Shown here in pieces: positions 48,702-58,423 of a stretch of 64,000 nucleotides of DNA. The notes under the pieces are model-generated. The model was not told the origin of the DNA, did no database searches, and saw only the letters and a list, made by a program, of their open reading frames with translations. Numbering within the stretch: position 1 is the first letter of the stretch; each line of letters opens with the position of its first letter. Location: contig NZ_VFPB01000003.1 in assembly GCF_006716465.1 (NCBI RefSeq), forward strand, positions 294,426 through 358,425, read 5' to 3'. Both the position numbers and the translations under genes were made by a program. This DNA comes from Pseudoxanthomonas sp. 3HH-4 (GTDB lineage Bacteria; Pseudomonadota; Gammaproteobacteria; Xanthomonadales; Xanthomonadaceae).

Positions 48702-51356
48702 ATGAATCGACTGAAGCGCCTTTCTCTCGGCAGCAAGCTCTCCCTCCAGGTCACCCTCGCCGTGGCCGTCGTCCTCACCCTCCTCGCTGTGGTCGTGCAG
48801 CGGCAATCCAGCCGCGCCATCGAAGCACGTGCCCTCGGCGATCTCGACGTCGCGGCGCAGGTGATGCTGGAATCCATCGCGCTCTACGACAGCACCCTGA
48901 CCGACGCCACGCAGCGGATGGCAAGGAGCTTCCGCGCGGCACTGCCTTCGGGCGACGTCTCGGTCGATGCCGGACGCACCACGCCGATCGGCGATTTCGA
49001 GGTTCCCGAACTGCGTTTCGGTGCGCAGGCGATCAACCTGGACTTCACCACCGTCGACCGCTTCACCGAAGCCACCGACGTGGTCGCCACGCTCTTCGTG
49101 CGTCAGGGCGACGATTTCATCCGTGCCACCACGTCGCTGCGCAACACCGAAGACGAACGCGTCATCGGCACCGCGCTGGACCACAAGCATCCCGCATACG
49201 CTCTGATCCTCCAGGACAAGCCCTACACCGGCCGCGCGCGTCTCTTTGGTCGCGACTACATGACCCATTACGAGCCGCTGCAGGATGCGGAAGGCAACAC
49301 CATCGGCATCCTGTTCGTCGGCCAGAACTACGGCGATGGCCTCGCGGCGCTGAAGGACAAGCTGCGCAACACGGCACTGGGCGAAGCGGGCTATTTCTTC
49401 GTGGTGGATATCGCCGAAGGCGAGCACTACGGCAAGCTGGCCGCGCATCCCGCCAGCCAGGACGCGCTGTATTCCTCGGTGGTGGACGTCGACTCCGTGC
49501 CGGAGATGAAGGCCCTGCTGGCGAAGGACCATGGCCACACGGTGCTCGACATCGCGCCCAAGGCCGGCGAAGAGGCCGTACCGGCACTGGTCGCGGTGAA
49601 GCAGTTCGCCCCGTGGAAGTGGGCGCTGGTGGCGGTCGAACCCCGTTCCACCGTGCTGGCTTCAAGCCATGCGTTGACGGTCGCCATCCTGCTGCTTTCG
49701 TTGCTGGCACTGGTGGTGATAGCGACGCTGGCCTGGTTCGGCGTGCGTCGCGTGGTCTCGCACCCGCTGCGTGGTGCCGTCGCCATCGCCGAAGCGGTGG
49801 CCGTCGGAAAACTGGACAGCCGCATCGACACCTCGCGCCACGATGAAGTCGGCCAGTTGCTGTCCGCCATGCACCATGTGCAGACCCAGGTGGTATCTGT
49901 GATCGAGGCACAGACCGAGATGACGCGACGACACGACGAGGGCCAGATCAGCCACCGCATCGACGACAGCGCATTCCCCGGCGAGTACGGCCGCATGGTG
50001 CGCGACACCAATGCGCTGGTGGCCTCGCATATCGCGGTGAAACTGCGTCTTGTCGAGGTGATGCAGCGCTACGCCATCGGTGACCTGTCGATGGACATGG
50101 ACCGTTTGCCTGGCGAAAAGGCGGTGCTGACGCAGACGATGGACGCCACCAAGGCCAGCCTGTCGGCCATCAATGGCGAGATCAAGCGCCTGGCGCAGGC
50201 CGCTTCCTCGGGCGATTTCAGCCAGCGCGGCGACGTGGACAAGTACCAGTACGATTTCCGCGAGATGATCGGGGGACTCAACCAGTTGATGGAAACCACC
50301 GACGGCAACCTCGCCGAGGTGTCCGAACTGCTGCAGGCCATCGCACGTGGCGACCTGACCGCACGGATGGAAGGCGACTTCCACGGCGTCTTCGCCACCA
50401 TGCGCGACGATGCCAATGCCACCGTCGCCAAGCTGACCGAGATCGTCGGCGGCATCCAGATGGCGGCCACCAGCATCAATACTGCCGCCGGCGAGATCGC
50501 CTCCGGCAACAACGACCTGTCGCGCCGTACCGAACAGCAGGCCGCCAACCTGGAAGAAACCGCCGCCTCCATGGAGGAACTGACCTCCACGGTGCGCCAG
50601 AACGCCGAATCGGCCCGTCAGGCCAACCAGTTGGCCATCGGTGCGGCATCGGTCGCTTCGCAGGGTGGCGAGGTGGTCGGTCGCGTGGTCACCACGATGA
50701 CCGACATCGAGCAGTCATCGAAGAAGATCGCCGAGATCATTTCGGTCATCGACGGCATCGCCTTCCAGACCAACATCCTGGCTTTGAACGCGGCAGTGGA
50801 AGCCGCACGTGCCGGCGAACAGGGTCGCGGCTTCGCGGTGGTCGCCTCCGAAGTCCGCACGCTCGCCCAGCGGTCGGCCAATGCCGCCAAGGAGATCAAG
50901 GGCCTGATCGAGACTTCGGTGGACAAGGTCGCCGAGGGCTCGGCGCTGGTCAATCAGGCCGGCACGACGATGGGCGAGATCGTGGCCTCGGTGCAGCGCG
51001 TGACCGACATCATGGCCGAGATCTCCGCCGCATCGCAGGAACAGTCGGCCGGCATCGAGCAGGTCAACCAGACCATCACCCAGATGGACGAGACCACCCA
51101 GCAGAACGCTGCGCTCGTTGAAGAAGCCACCGCTGCCGCGCGTTCGATGGAAGAGCAGGCCGGCGCGCTGACCCAGAGCGTTTCGGTGTTCAAGCTGCAG
51201 GCCACCGTCAGTGCCCCGGTCCGCCAGGCCATTGCGGCCGCCGACGTTGCACCGCGGCCGGTGGCGACGCCGAAGGCCGCAGTCCGCAGGCAGCCCGCAC
51301 GCAAACCGGAACCCGTGCTTGTCGAGGGAGATGGCGAGGGCTGGCAGGAGTTCTGA
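48702..51356 (+). CDS. methyl-accepting chemotaxis protein with Cache sensor
   Basis: An 884-aa receptor. TM1 is at residues about 14-32 ([18 protein letters not shown]). The large periplasmic region (33-320) looks like a Cache3-Cache2 fold ([47 protein letters not shown]). TM2 ([20 protein letters not shown]) is followed by HAMP and HAMP-like modules. The MA domain is almost identical to that of the first receptor. It ends in GWQEF, a CheR/CheB tether-type tail. The ligand is unknown; Cache domains usually bind small organic acids or amino acids. Confidence 0.93.
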   Translation: MNRLKRLSLGSKLSLQVTLAVAVVLTLLAVVVQRQSSRAIEARALGDLDVAAQVMLESIALYDSTLTDATQRMARSFRAALPSGDVSVDAGRTTPIGDFEVPELRFGAQAINLDFTTVDRFTEATDVVATLFVRQGDDFIRATTSLRNTEDERVIGTALDHKHPAYALILQDKPYTGRARLFGRDYMTHYEPLQDAEGNTIGILFVGQNYGDGLAALKDKLRNTALGEAGYFFVVDIAEGEHYGKLAAHPASQDALYSSVVDVDSVPEMKALLAKDHGHTVLDIAPKAGEEAVPALVAVKQFAPWKWALVAVEPRSTVLASSHALTVAILLLSLLALVVIATLAWFGVRRVVSHPLRGAVAIAEAVAVGKLDSRIDTSRHDEVGQLLSAMHHVQTQVVSVIEAQTEMTRRHDEGQISHRIDDSAFPGEYGRMVRDTNALVASHIAVKLRLVEVMQRYAIGDLSMDMDRLPGEKAVLTQTMDATKASLSAINGEIKRLAQAASSGDFSQRGDVDKYQYDFREMIGGLNQLMETTDGNLAEVSELLQAIARGDLTARMEGDFHGVFATMRDDANATVAKLTEIVGGIQMAATSINTAAGEIASGNNDLSRRTEQQAANLEETAASMEELTSTVRQNAESARQANQLAIGAASVASQGGEVVGRVVTTMTDIEQSSKKIAEIISVIDGIAFQTNILALNAAVEAARAGEQGRGFAVVASEVRTLAQRSANAAKEIKGLIETSVDKVAEGSALVNQAGTTMGEIVASVQRVTDIMAEISAASQEQSAGIEQVNQTITQMDETTQQNAALVEEATAAARSMEEQAGALTQSVSVFKLQATVSAPVRQAIAAADVAPRPVATPKAAVRRQPARKPEPVLVEGDGEGWQEF

Positions 51357-51460
51357 GCGGTTCGCGGTTCGTATAAAGCGGCGCGCAACAAGCACACAGC
51401 CAAGAAATTCCGGGCCCTGTGCTTGCACGCGGAGCAACGAAATCCGTGAAGATTCACCCT

Positions 51461-51549
51461 GTAGGATGGGTTGAGCCGTAGGCGATACCCATCGAGCACG
51501 TGGCGCCTTCACCACGATGATGGGTATCGCTTCGCTCAACCCATCCTAC
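51461..51549. repeat. long imperfect palindrome (REP-like)
   Basis: GTAGGATGGGTTGAGC (51461-51476) pairs with its exact complement at 51534-51549. An inner arm (51482-51493) pairs with 51519-51530. The sequence type (GTAGGATGGGTTGAGC...ACCCATC) is common between genes in gammaproteobacteria. It marks the left border of the accessory Rhs region and may terminate the second receptor gene. Confidence 0.7.
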
Positions 51550-51587
51550 GCGCTGACGATGTTGGGTTACCCCGCCAGCATCTTCTA

Positions 51588-51761
51588 TTACTCAGCCTCG
51601 CTGGTCACAAGTCCCAGCCACGCCACGGCAGCGAGGATTGCATAGCGTCCCCATCGGCGCCGCTCCACGATCTTGGCGTAGGAGCTCCGGGCATTTAAGT
51701 CTCCCTGATTGCTCTTAAATGGCGCTATGGTCGCGAGCCCGGCGGTGAGTTTCTGACAGAG
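51588..51761 (-). pseudogene. possible gene remnant downstream of the immunity candidate
   Basis: The minus strand is open for 57 codons from a stop at 51762-51764 to TAA at 51588-51590, with no usable ATG. The fragment reads naturally (LTAGLATIAPFKSNQGDL, then NARSSYAKIVERRRWGRY and a membrane-like AILAAVAWLGLV). It could be the tail of a displaced immunity or toxin-tip gene. Very tentative. Confidence 0.2.
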
Positions 51762-51925
51762 CTATCGGAAACTCCGCAGGAGACCTTGTTCCCTATTGCT
51801 CTCAGGACCAGGGCGCAATTTCCATTCTCTATTTTATTCGGAGGCCAACCTATCCGCCTCTAACGTAGAAGTCGCAAGCTTGGCAGCGCGAGAGCCGTTC
51901 AGATGAGAGCCAAAGACGATCTACT

Positions 51926-52423
51926 TTAACTGCCTCTCTCCGTCAAGGGCACACGCCCCTTCTTGAACCCAGTGTCGTCATTAAACTGCATAAAGAGCAC
52001 TTCGGCTTCCAAGCAAACGCAAAAGAACACTGAGCTCGACTCGTAAGGCCCCGAGTCCGCCACCAGCTTCAGCACCTTGCTCACAGTTTTGTCTTCGACC
52101 ACTGCACACACATACTCCATGACCCTGAATGACAAGTACTTTCGCAGATCGGAGACCTCCTCCTTCGTTCCGAACCGAAAATTCTTGACTAGGAATGGCC
52201 TTAACTCCAACTCAAGATCAGCCACTCCATGTTGCAGCACGTGCACGCTAGAAAACGTCAGGTTAGGACGCCAGCTGAAATGTGCCGCTAAGGCTTCTTC
52301 AGCAGAAGATCTCGCCTCACTCAGAGAAACCACGTACGAAAACGCGGTGTGATCTCTAAGTGCTCCACTGAAAGCTGCAACCCCAGAAAGAAAGCCATCC
52401 AGTTTTTCTACCTGCTCTTTCAT
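51926..52423 (-). CDS. unknown protein downstream of rhs, candidate immunity protein
   Basis: A 165-aa, probably cytoplasmic alpha/beta protein without signal or membrane segments (EEALAAHFSWRPNLTFSSVH, EVSDLRKYLSFRVMEYVCAV, SSSVFFCVCLEAEVLFMQF). Its ATG at 52423 lies 17 bases after the rhs stop on the same strand; an in-frame ATG at 52465 would overlap rhs. The DNA is visibly AT-richer than flanking genes. A small orphan gene right behind a polymorphic toxin gene is usually its immunity gene; the function is inferred from that position only. Confidence 0.6.
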   Translation of the reverse strand: MKEQVEKLDGFLSGVAAFSGALRDHTAFSYVVSLSEARSSAEEALAAHFSWRPNLTFSSVHVLQHGVADLELELRPFLVKNFRFGTKEEVSDLRKYLSFRVMEYVCAVVEDKTVSKVLKLVADSGPYESSSVFFCVCLEAEVLFMQFNDDTGFKKGRVPLTERGS

Positions 52424-52440
52424 GTCGACTCGCTCGGCTC

Positions 52441-55400
52441 CTAAGGGGGACAAGTTCCACCACAAATGTTTCTATAGGACGATTCCAGCTTCGCCAGCGT
52501 CGCCGACAACTTGGCAATTCTGGCGAGATGCCCTTGATAGCTACCGGAGCTTGGATTCAGATCTGTCCTTCTCCATGCAATCTGCGCCCTCAAAACCCTG
52601 ATCGCATGCGCCAGCCTATTACATGCATCGCCACCACCAAAAGGGTCCGGCATGAAAGCAATGGCTGCATCTTCTTCAAAATGATCATAGGGAGCAGGAG
52701 CATCTGCAAGCCCACCCGCTTGGGCCGACGACGACCATCCGCCAAACTGCTCATCGGGTTTTGGATGCGTCCAATCGTAGATATCCGCGCCGAGGGGTTG
52801 GCCACTCCAACTCGTGTACTGACCATCAATCCACGAACCAAACTCCCAACCCGCCCAACCGGCAGCTCCAGCACCACCCAGCCTTCCAGCTACAAGCCGA
52901 AGTTGCGCCCAATTGAATGGAGCGCTTGCCGGCATCGTCATTGTCGCTAGACCGAGGGGATCGAGCCCGGTTAAGGGACCACTACCAACGTAAGTATAAG
53001 TTGCCGGACCGTCCCCGAGCCCAATGGGATCGCTTTGCAAATAGCGACCAGTAGCAGGATCGTAATCGCGATACCCGTTGTGAAATGCACCGGAATTCTC
53101 GTCCCATCGCTGACCAGGGAATCGCATGTCAAGCGCAAAAGCCACGCCGTCGGCGTCCGCGTCCTGATCCGGAGGCGTGAGCCCGAAAACATCGCCCTTC
53201 AAATCCCACTGCCATACAGCGGTGTCCCGTATCGGATCCACGACAGCGCGCGGCGTGCCAAGGTGATCCGGCTGGACGTAATAGATGTGTCCACCATCCA
53301 GCACACCCACCGGCATGTCGTCTATCCAGATCGGCTGCTGCGACACGACACCTGACGTGCCGTAGTCGCCCAGCCAGTGACCATCTTCGTCGTAGAGCGA
53401 CTGCGTTTCAGTAACACCCAAATGTCTGCGAACCTGCTCCCCTCGCCCGTTGTACGCATACTCCATGGCCACAACGCCACCGTTGCGCACCCGACTCATC
53501 CGGCCCGCATCGTTGTATTCGAGCTCACGTGAGGCGCCAATAGATTGCGTATTGCCGACTGCGTCGTAGGCGCGATTCTCACCTGCGACCGAATCCAGCC
53601 GATGGCTGTTGGCCGGATACGCATAGGCCTTCGTGCCGAACGAGTCGGTGTAACTGATCCGGTTACCCGTCTTGTCGTACTCGTACTTGTCCAGGACTGC
53701 CTGGGCCGGGCCATCGAGCGCCTCCGTCAGGCGACCCAACGCGTCGTAGCGGTACTCCATCGGTGGTGAGCTGCCGCTATCGATGTCGACCAGGTTGCCG
53801 ACCGCGTCATAGCCATAGGTCAGGTCCAGACCGCCCGTTCCTCCCTGGATCGACGTTGGACGGTAGTCCAGGTCCACGTCGCGCTGCATGACACGACCGT
53901 TGCCGTACACCCAGCCAGCGATGGGACCGAAGGGGTGGTAGGTCGCCTGGTGCAGCAGGATTTCCCGCACCTGTCCCGGCCGGGTGACGCCCACACTGGT
54001 GATCTGGCCTTGCGCGTTGCGGACGTAGTCCGCCACCGTGCCGTCCGGGTAGGTCATCGCCTGCAGTTGCCCACTCCTGGTGTAGGCGTACTGCAGCGTC
54101 AGCGCCACGCCATCCGTGGTCTGCACCTTGCGGACCAGTTGACCGAAGCGATCGTGGCAGTACTGGGTTGAGCCACTGCCATCCACCATCAGCGTCAACC
54201 GCCCCACCGAGAACGTCTCGCCTGCCTGGCAGACCGGCTGGGTGACATCGTAGGTATAGGCGACATTGAGGCTGGCGGTGGGATAGCCCACCTGCGTCAG
54301 CCGGTTCAGCGCGTCGTACTGGTAGGTCGTCGTGATGCCGCGGGCATCGGTCTGGCTGGCGCGGTTGCCGGCACTGTCGTAGGTGTAGGTGGTGATACCC
54401 GTGTCCGGGCTGCTCAACTGCACCAGGTCGCCAAAGCCGTTGTAGCTGTACGTGGTGTCCAACCCCTTCGGGTCGGTGACTTTGGTCAGGTTGTCGTTGG
54501 CGTCGTACTCGAACTTGGTTTCCGCCTCGATCCCGCCCACGTCCTGCAGCGTGCCCTTGAGCCGGCTCAGGGGATCGTAGTCGTTGCGGGTGACATGCCC
54601 CAGCGCATCGGTCACGGTCTTCGCGTTTCCGCTTGCATCGTAGGTGAAGTCGGTCGGGTTCGACTGCGCGTCGGCCTGCGTGGCCAGTTGCCCCAGCGTG
54701 TTGTAGACCCGCGACAGCGTGCGCTTGAGCACACCGCCTGCGCCCTTGGTGCTCTCACCGACGCGATTGCCCGCGCCGTCCAGCGTGTACTCGATGCGAT
54801 TGCCGGCACTGTCGGCGACCGCGGTCAGGCGCTTGGCATCGTCGTATTCGTACGTAGTGTAGACACCATCAGGATCGGTGATCTTCTTCACCAGCCCGGT
54901 GGGCCAGTACTCGTACGAGGTGATGCGGTCATTCGCACTCGTCGCGCCCTTGACCGTGATCGTCGCCACCCAGCCGCGCGGGTAGTAGAGCGTCTCGGTC
55001 ACCACGCCGTTCGTGTCCTTGACCGCCAGCGGACGCCCGGCTGCATCGTAGGCCAGCACTTCGGTTACGCGCCCCATCGCATCTGTAACCTTCCACAGAT
55101 CACCTGGGCGATAGCCGCACCCGGACAACGTGCTGCCGCAGGCGCCGCCGACGGTGCCGTAGTAGGCATATGCGTTAGTGTCGGACACGTCCGTGCGTGG
55201 ACCATCGATCGACTTCAGCAGGCCGACACGGGGACAGGTACCGATATCGACGTCGGCCTGCTCGCAGTAGGCACGCGTGGCAGTACGCGCAGCCAGTGTC
55301 GACGGGTCCAGGGATGTCGTCGTCAACAACTGTCCGGTGGCGCTGTAGTCCATATTGGTCTGAGACACGACCTGACCAGCAGCGTTCAGGGTTCGTTGTT

Positions 55401-57222
55401 GTGTGGGCACGTTCAACGTAGCGTGCCAAACCGTTTCGCGGGTCTGCTTGTCAGAAGTCCCGAAAGCAGACGTCGCGGAGGTCAGCTTTCCACCCGTGTA
55501 CGTGTAACGATCCTGGGAGCCATTGACGTTGGTTCGCGTGAGCGTCCGCCCGTAGCTATCAAAGGTGGCGGACCGTGTGCCATTAGGGTCAATCACTGAC
55601 AGGGGACTACGGTTTCGATCCGCGCTATAGGTGAATGTGCGCGTAGCGCCGCTACTTGTCTCTACCTCCGCCTGATTCGCTGACGTGTAACGCATCCTGC
55701 TGGTATTCACTGGCTGCCCTGCTGAGTTGAACTGCGCACTCAGAACAACCCGGCCATGTACGTCGTAGCCGAAACTCGAATGACGGTTGCCATCCTCGTA
55801 CGTGATGCCAGTCAGCAATCCGGGATCACCATTGGTGGCCAAGCCGGCCTCACCGTAGTGGTATTGCTTTACTCCGCCGTGACCATCGGAAACCGATACA
55901 AGGTTGCCGTGCCCATCGTAGGCATAGGTCTGTGTTGTTCCATCTGGCAGAAGCAGGCCAGTCAGCGTTCCGAAATAGTCGTGCGTGAACTGCAGGGCGC
56001 GACCGCTATTGTCAACCACCCTTTCCAGGAGTCTCTTGCTGTTGTACTCCAGCGTCACGTCCCGCTCGGGCGCTCGCGCGTTGCGGATGCTGACCAACCC
56101 CAGCGTCGAAGAGAAAGTACTGACATCTCCGTTGGATTCGGTGATCTGCCAATTTCCGTCCGCGGCCTGGATCATTGACGCATCGCCGAGACCCGCAATT
56201 ACAAAACGACCGCCGCCAACCGACTGGTACTTCATCCTTTTTCCGCCAACGATGAGCTGGCTCGAATTGGTTCCCGGAGGGCTGAAAACGGGCCCATAGG
56301 TATGGGACCAGCCGCGTCCCAGCTTGAATCCGCCGGAGAGTTCCTCGCGCAGCGAGTTGTAGTGGCGGGCAAAGGGACGACCGGCGAAGGTGAAGTCCGC
56401 TTCGGCGCTCGACTTGTTGGTCGTGGAGGGCTCGCACGACTGGTTGTCTGCGGGACACTGGCCCGCATTCTGCCGGGGCGTAGTGATCAAGATAGTGCCG
56501 CCGGCTGTCGATTGGCACAGGTAGGGCGCGATGTCCGCCAGCACGCCTCTCGTAGGCCCCATTCCTGCCGGGCAAAGGTACAGTTGCCGACGGACAAGAG
56601 GGAACTCGTACGTTCCTCGGTACCTATGGTCGTCGTAGTTCGTATCGAAAACGATCTTGCGAGATCGAGACTTGGTCGAATCATTGAGCACCCCGACTCC
56701 GGGGGTACTGGTACCGTCGGTTCGATTCAGTGGGACGTACGATCCTTCCACGCGGGGATTGAGGTTGTAGCACCTGTTCCAGCCACAAGAGTAAACCACT
56801 CCCGCGTTGATTCTTTGAGCAAAGAAGTTAGAAATGAGCTCATCTTCATTTCCGCACCCACCAAAGTTATTGGCGGATCCTGGGCAGTACTGCGTTGCCT
56901 CGACGGCCTCAAGGAACATGTAGTAAGGCTCGTAGTACTCCAGTGGCGCTTGCGGTTTGACGGCGTAGTATGACCGAATCTGACCGTTCGACAGCTTCTG
57001 CAGGCTGCTGTTGTACAGAAACCGGCCAACGTCAGGCACTGCTGCACGCAGCGCAGCTTCTGCAGCACCCAACGAAGTGAAACAGCCTCCAGTACTCGGG
57101 CAATAGGTCGCGCCCGGCGTGAAGCCACCCGTCGGGTCATCCACCGCAATCGCCTGCGCACGAACTTCTCCCACCACACCCAGCATCGCGATCACCGCGA
57201 TGATCGAGAACCCTCTGAACAT
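52441..57222 (-). CDS. Rhs/YD-repeat polymorphic toxin with signal peptide
   Basis: A 1593-aa secreted protein. ATG 57222 is chosen because a signal peptide (MFRGFSIIAVIAMLGVVGEV, cut probably after RAQ) begins there after GAGGGGA. A Cys-containing N-terminal region (about 24-270) leads to a DUF6531-like start (ADFTFAGRPFARHYNSLRE). Many YD repeats follow (YDAAGRPLAV, YEYDDAKRLTAV, YTYDSAGNRASQ) and the RHS core end with PDHLGTPRAV and RYLQSDPIGLGDG. The variable C-terminal tip (about 155 residues after DPLGLA) ends in a Cys/His helical segment (CNRLAHAIRVLRAQI, QGHLARIAKLSATLAKLE, CGG) that loosely resembles a small toxin domain of the Ntox16 kind. No VgrG, PAAR or type VI genes are near. 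Confidence 0.85.
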   Translation of the reverse strand: MFRGFSIIAVIAMLGVVGEVRAQAIAVDDPTGGFTPGATYCPSTGGCFTSLGAAEAALRAAVPDVGRFLYNSSLQKLSNGQIRSYYAVKPQAPLEYYEPYYMFLEAVEATQYCPGSANNFGGCGNEDELISNFFAQRINAGVVYSCGWNRCYNLNPRVEGSYVPLNRTDGTSTPGVGVLNDSTKSRSRKIVFDTNYDDHRYRGTYEFPLVRRQLYLCPAGMGPTRGVLADIAPYLCQSTAGGTILITTPRQNAGQCPADNQSCEPSTTNKSSAEADFTFAGRPFARHYNSLREELSGGFKLGRGWSHTYGPVFSPPGTNSSQLIVGGKRMKYQSVGGGRFVIAGLGDASMIQAADGNWQITESNGDVSTFSSTLGLVSIRNARAPERDVTLEYNSKRLLERVVDNSGRALQFTHDYFGTLTGLLLPDGTTQTYAYDGHGNLVSVSDGHGGVKQYHYGEAGLATNGDPGLLTGITYEDGNRHSSFGYDVHGRVVLSAQFNSAGQPVNTSRMRYTSANQAEVETSSGATRTFTYSADRNRSPLSVIDPNGTRSATFDSYGRTLTRTNVNGSQDRYTYTGGKLTSATSAFGTSDKQTRETVWHATLNVPTQQRTLNAAGQVVSQTNMDYSATGQLLTTTSLDPSTLAARTATRAYCEQADVDIGTCPRVGLLKSIDGPRTDVSDTNAYAYYGTVGGACGSTLSGCGYRPGDLWKVTDAMGRVTEVLAYDAAGRPLAVKDTNGVVTETLYYPRGWVATITVKGATSANDRITSYEYWPTGLVKKITDPDGVYTTYEYDDAKRLTAVADSAGNRIEYTLDGAGNRVGESTKGAGGVLKRTLSRVYNTLGQLATQADAQSNPTDFTYDASGNAKTVTDALGHVTRNDYDPLSRLKGTLQDVGGIEAETKFEYDANDNLTKVTDPKGLDTTYSYNGFGDLVQLSSPDTGITTYTYDSAGNRASQTDARGITTTYQYDALNRLTQVGYPTASLNVAYTYDVTQPVCQAGETFSVGRLTLMVDGSGSTQYCHDRFGQLVRKVQTTDGVALTLQYAYTRSGQLQAMTYPDGTVADYVRNAQGQITSVGVTRPGQVREILLHQATYHPFGPIAGWVYGNGRVMQRDVDLDYRPTSIQGGTGGLDLTYGYDAVGNLVDIDSGSSPPMEYRYDALGRLTEALDGPAQAVLDKYEYDKTGNRISYTDSFGTKAYAYPANSHRLDSVAGENRAYDAVGNTQSIGASRELEYNDAGRMSRVRNGGVVAMEYAYNGRGEQVRRHLGVTETQSLYDEDGHWLGDYGTSGVVSQQPIWIDDMPVGVLDGGHIYYVQPDHLGTPRAVVDPIRDTAVWQWDLKGDVFGLTPPDQDADADGVAFALDMRFPGQRWDENSGAFHNGYRDYDPATGRYLQSDPIGLGDGPATYTYVGSGPLTGLDPLGLATMTMPASAPFNWAQLRLVAGRLGGAGAAGWAGWEFGSWIDGQYTSWSGQPLGADIYDWTHPKPDEQFGGWSSSAQAGGLADAPAPYDHFEEDAAIAFMPDPFGGGDACNRLAHAIRVLRAQIAWRRTDLNPSSGSYQGHLARIAKLSATLAKLESSYRNICGGTCPP

Positions 57223-57397
57223 CCCTATCCCCTCTTCAGCTGCCTTGCAAAAGGTGCGGCGCATCGCCGCCTCGTGAACCAGATAGAACGCTACACGGTC
57301 GCCGCGTAACGGGAAAGACGGCAAATCGGGTAAGTACATTTACGTCCCGCCGACGCCCTCACGATCGGCATCTTCCCGGCCGGCAGCTACTAGCCCC

Positions 57398-57424
57398 TAA
57401 AGATGCTGCACACCACGCCGATAC
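57398..57424 (+). promoter_or_regulatory. sigma-28 (FliA) promoter of the YcgR-like gene
   Basis: TAAA, 15 bases, GCCGATAC; 11 of 12 fixed bases, 43 bases before the ATG. Confidence 0.75.
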
Positions 57425-57467
57425 AGCCTGTGACGCCTTCCCTGCCCAGACGCTTTCCGACGCCCGC

Positions 57468-58247
57468 ATGACCGAGCCCAGCGACGCCACTCTGGCCGAT
57501 CCCGTCAGGTACGACGAAGAAGAAAAGTACCTGGTGCATGGCGAATACGAGATCCGGCAGATTCTGCAATCGCTGATCGCCAGGCGCGCGCTCGTCAGTG
57601 GTTGCGCGATGCCGCGCAACCACACCTTCCCCACCTCCATCATCGAAGTACTGGAGGACGAAGACGGCGTCCTGATCGATGGCAGCGCATCGGAGACCAT
57701 CAACCGCAGCATCGAGGAAGCGACCCACGTCACCTGCGTCTCCCGGCTCGACCGCATCCACGTGCAGTTCAAGCTCTATGACCTGCAACGCGTGCAGAAG
57801 GACGGCCAGGTGGCATTCCGTGCCTCGCTGCCGGAAAGCATCCTGCGCCTGCAGCGTCGCGAGTTCTATCGCCTGCAGGTGCCCGTGACACAGCCCATGG
57901 AATGCGCCGTCGCCGAGCGACACCCCGACGGCGAGACCACCTACCGCAACTACCGCGTGATGGACATCAGCGGCGGCGGCATCGCCCTGGCCGTGCAGGC
58001 CGAAGAGCCCACGCTTCGCCCCTACAAGGAGTTTCCCGGCAGCCTCCTCCACCTGCCCGAAAGCGGCCCGCTGTGCGTCCGCCTGATGGTCAAGAGCCTG
58101 CACCGCCAGCTCAACCAGAACGGCACCGAAAGCTGGCGCGCCGGCTGCCAGTTCACCGACCTGCCGCGTGGCGGCGATGCGCTGATCCAGCGCTACATCT
58201 TCCGGCTGGAACGCCAGCGCAGCGCCCGCGAACGCGGCGCGGCGTGA
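57468..58247 (+). CDS. flagellar brake protein YcgR-like (PilZ, c-di-GMP receptor)
   Basis: YcgR binds c-di-GMP and slows the motor. The 259-aa protein has an N-terminal YcgR domain (YLVHGEYEIRQILQSLIARR, about 20-120) and a C-terminal PilZ domain. Both binding motifs are intact: RxxxR as R131-EFY-R135, and DISGGG from D166. The FliA site upstream puts it in the late flagellar class, like E. coli ycgR. It is divergent from the rhs gene and 176 bases before the third receptor. Confidence 0.88.
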   Translation: MTEPSDATLADPVRYDEEEKYLVHGEYEIRQILQSLIARRALVSGCAMPRNHTFPTSIIEVLEDEDGVLIDGSASETINRSIEEATHVTCVSRLDRIHVQFKLYDLQRVQKDGQVAFRASLPESILRLQRREFYRLQVPVTQPMECAVAERHPDGETTYRNYRVMDISGGGIALAVQAEEPTLRPYKEFPGSLLHLPESGPLCVRLMVKSLHRQLNQNGTESWRAGCQFTDLPRGGDALIQRYIFRLERQRSARERGAA

Positions 58248-58296
58248 CCTGCATCGAATTTCCGGCCGCCGCCCGTCGCCTGTGACCGGCATCCGC

Positions 58297-58323
58297 TCAA
58301 CCTTGCACCGCCGCCGCCGATAC
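58297..58323 (+). promoter_or_regulatory. sigma-28 (FliA) promoter of the third receptor gene
   Basis: TCAA, 15 bases, GCCGATAC; exact spacing, about 100 bases before the chosen ATG. Confidence 0.65.
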
Positions 58324-58423
58324 CTCGCGTAACACCCCTGCGACGGGGGCGTGGCAGCGCACCACCGCCACCGCCATGCCGCAGGCGTCGCAAGCCGTAC
58401 CATCCAGTCCGCACGAGGCCAGC

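Larger units (their letters stand above)
51357..51925. other. 569-bp gap at the edge of the Rhs locus
   Basis: It contains the palindromic repeat at 51461-51549 and a 57-codon open fragment on the minus strand (51588-51761, entered separately). The remaining roughly 160 bases, AT-richer than the neighbourhood, show no gene. The GC drop begins here and continues into the gene at 51926. Confidence 0.6.

Noticed and set aside
52441-57222. Type VI-delivered Rhs effector
   Set aside because: There is a cleavable signal peptide at the N-terminus and no PAAR domain, VgrG, Hcp or adaptor gene in the window.
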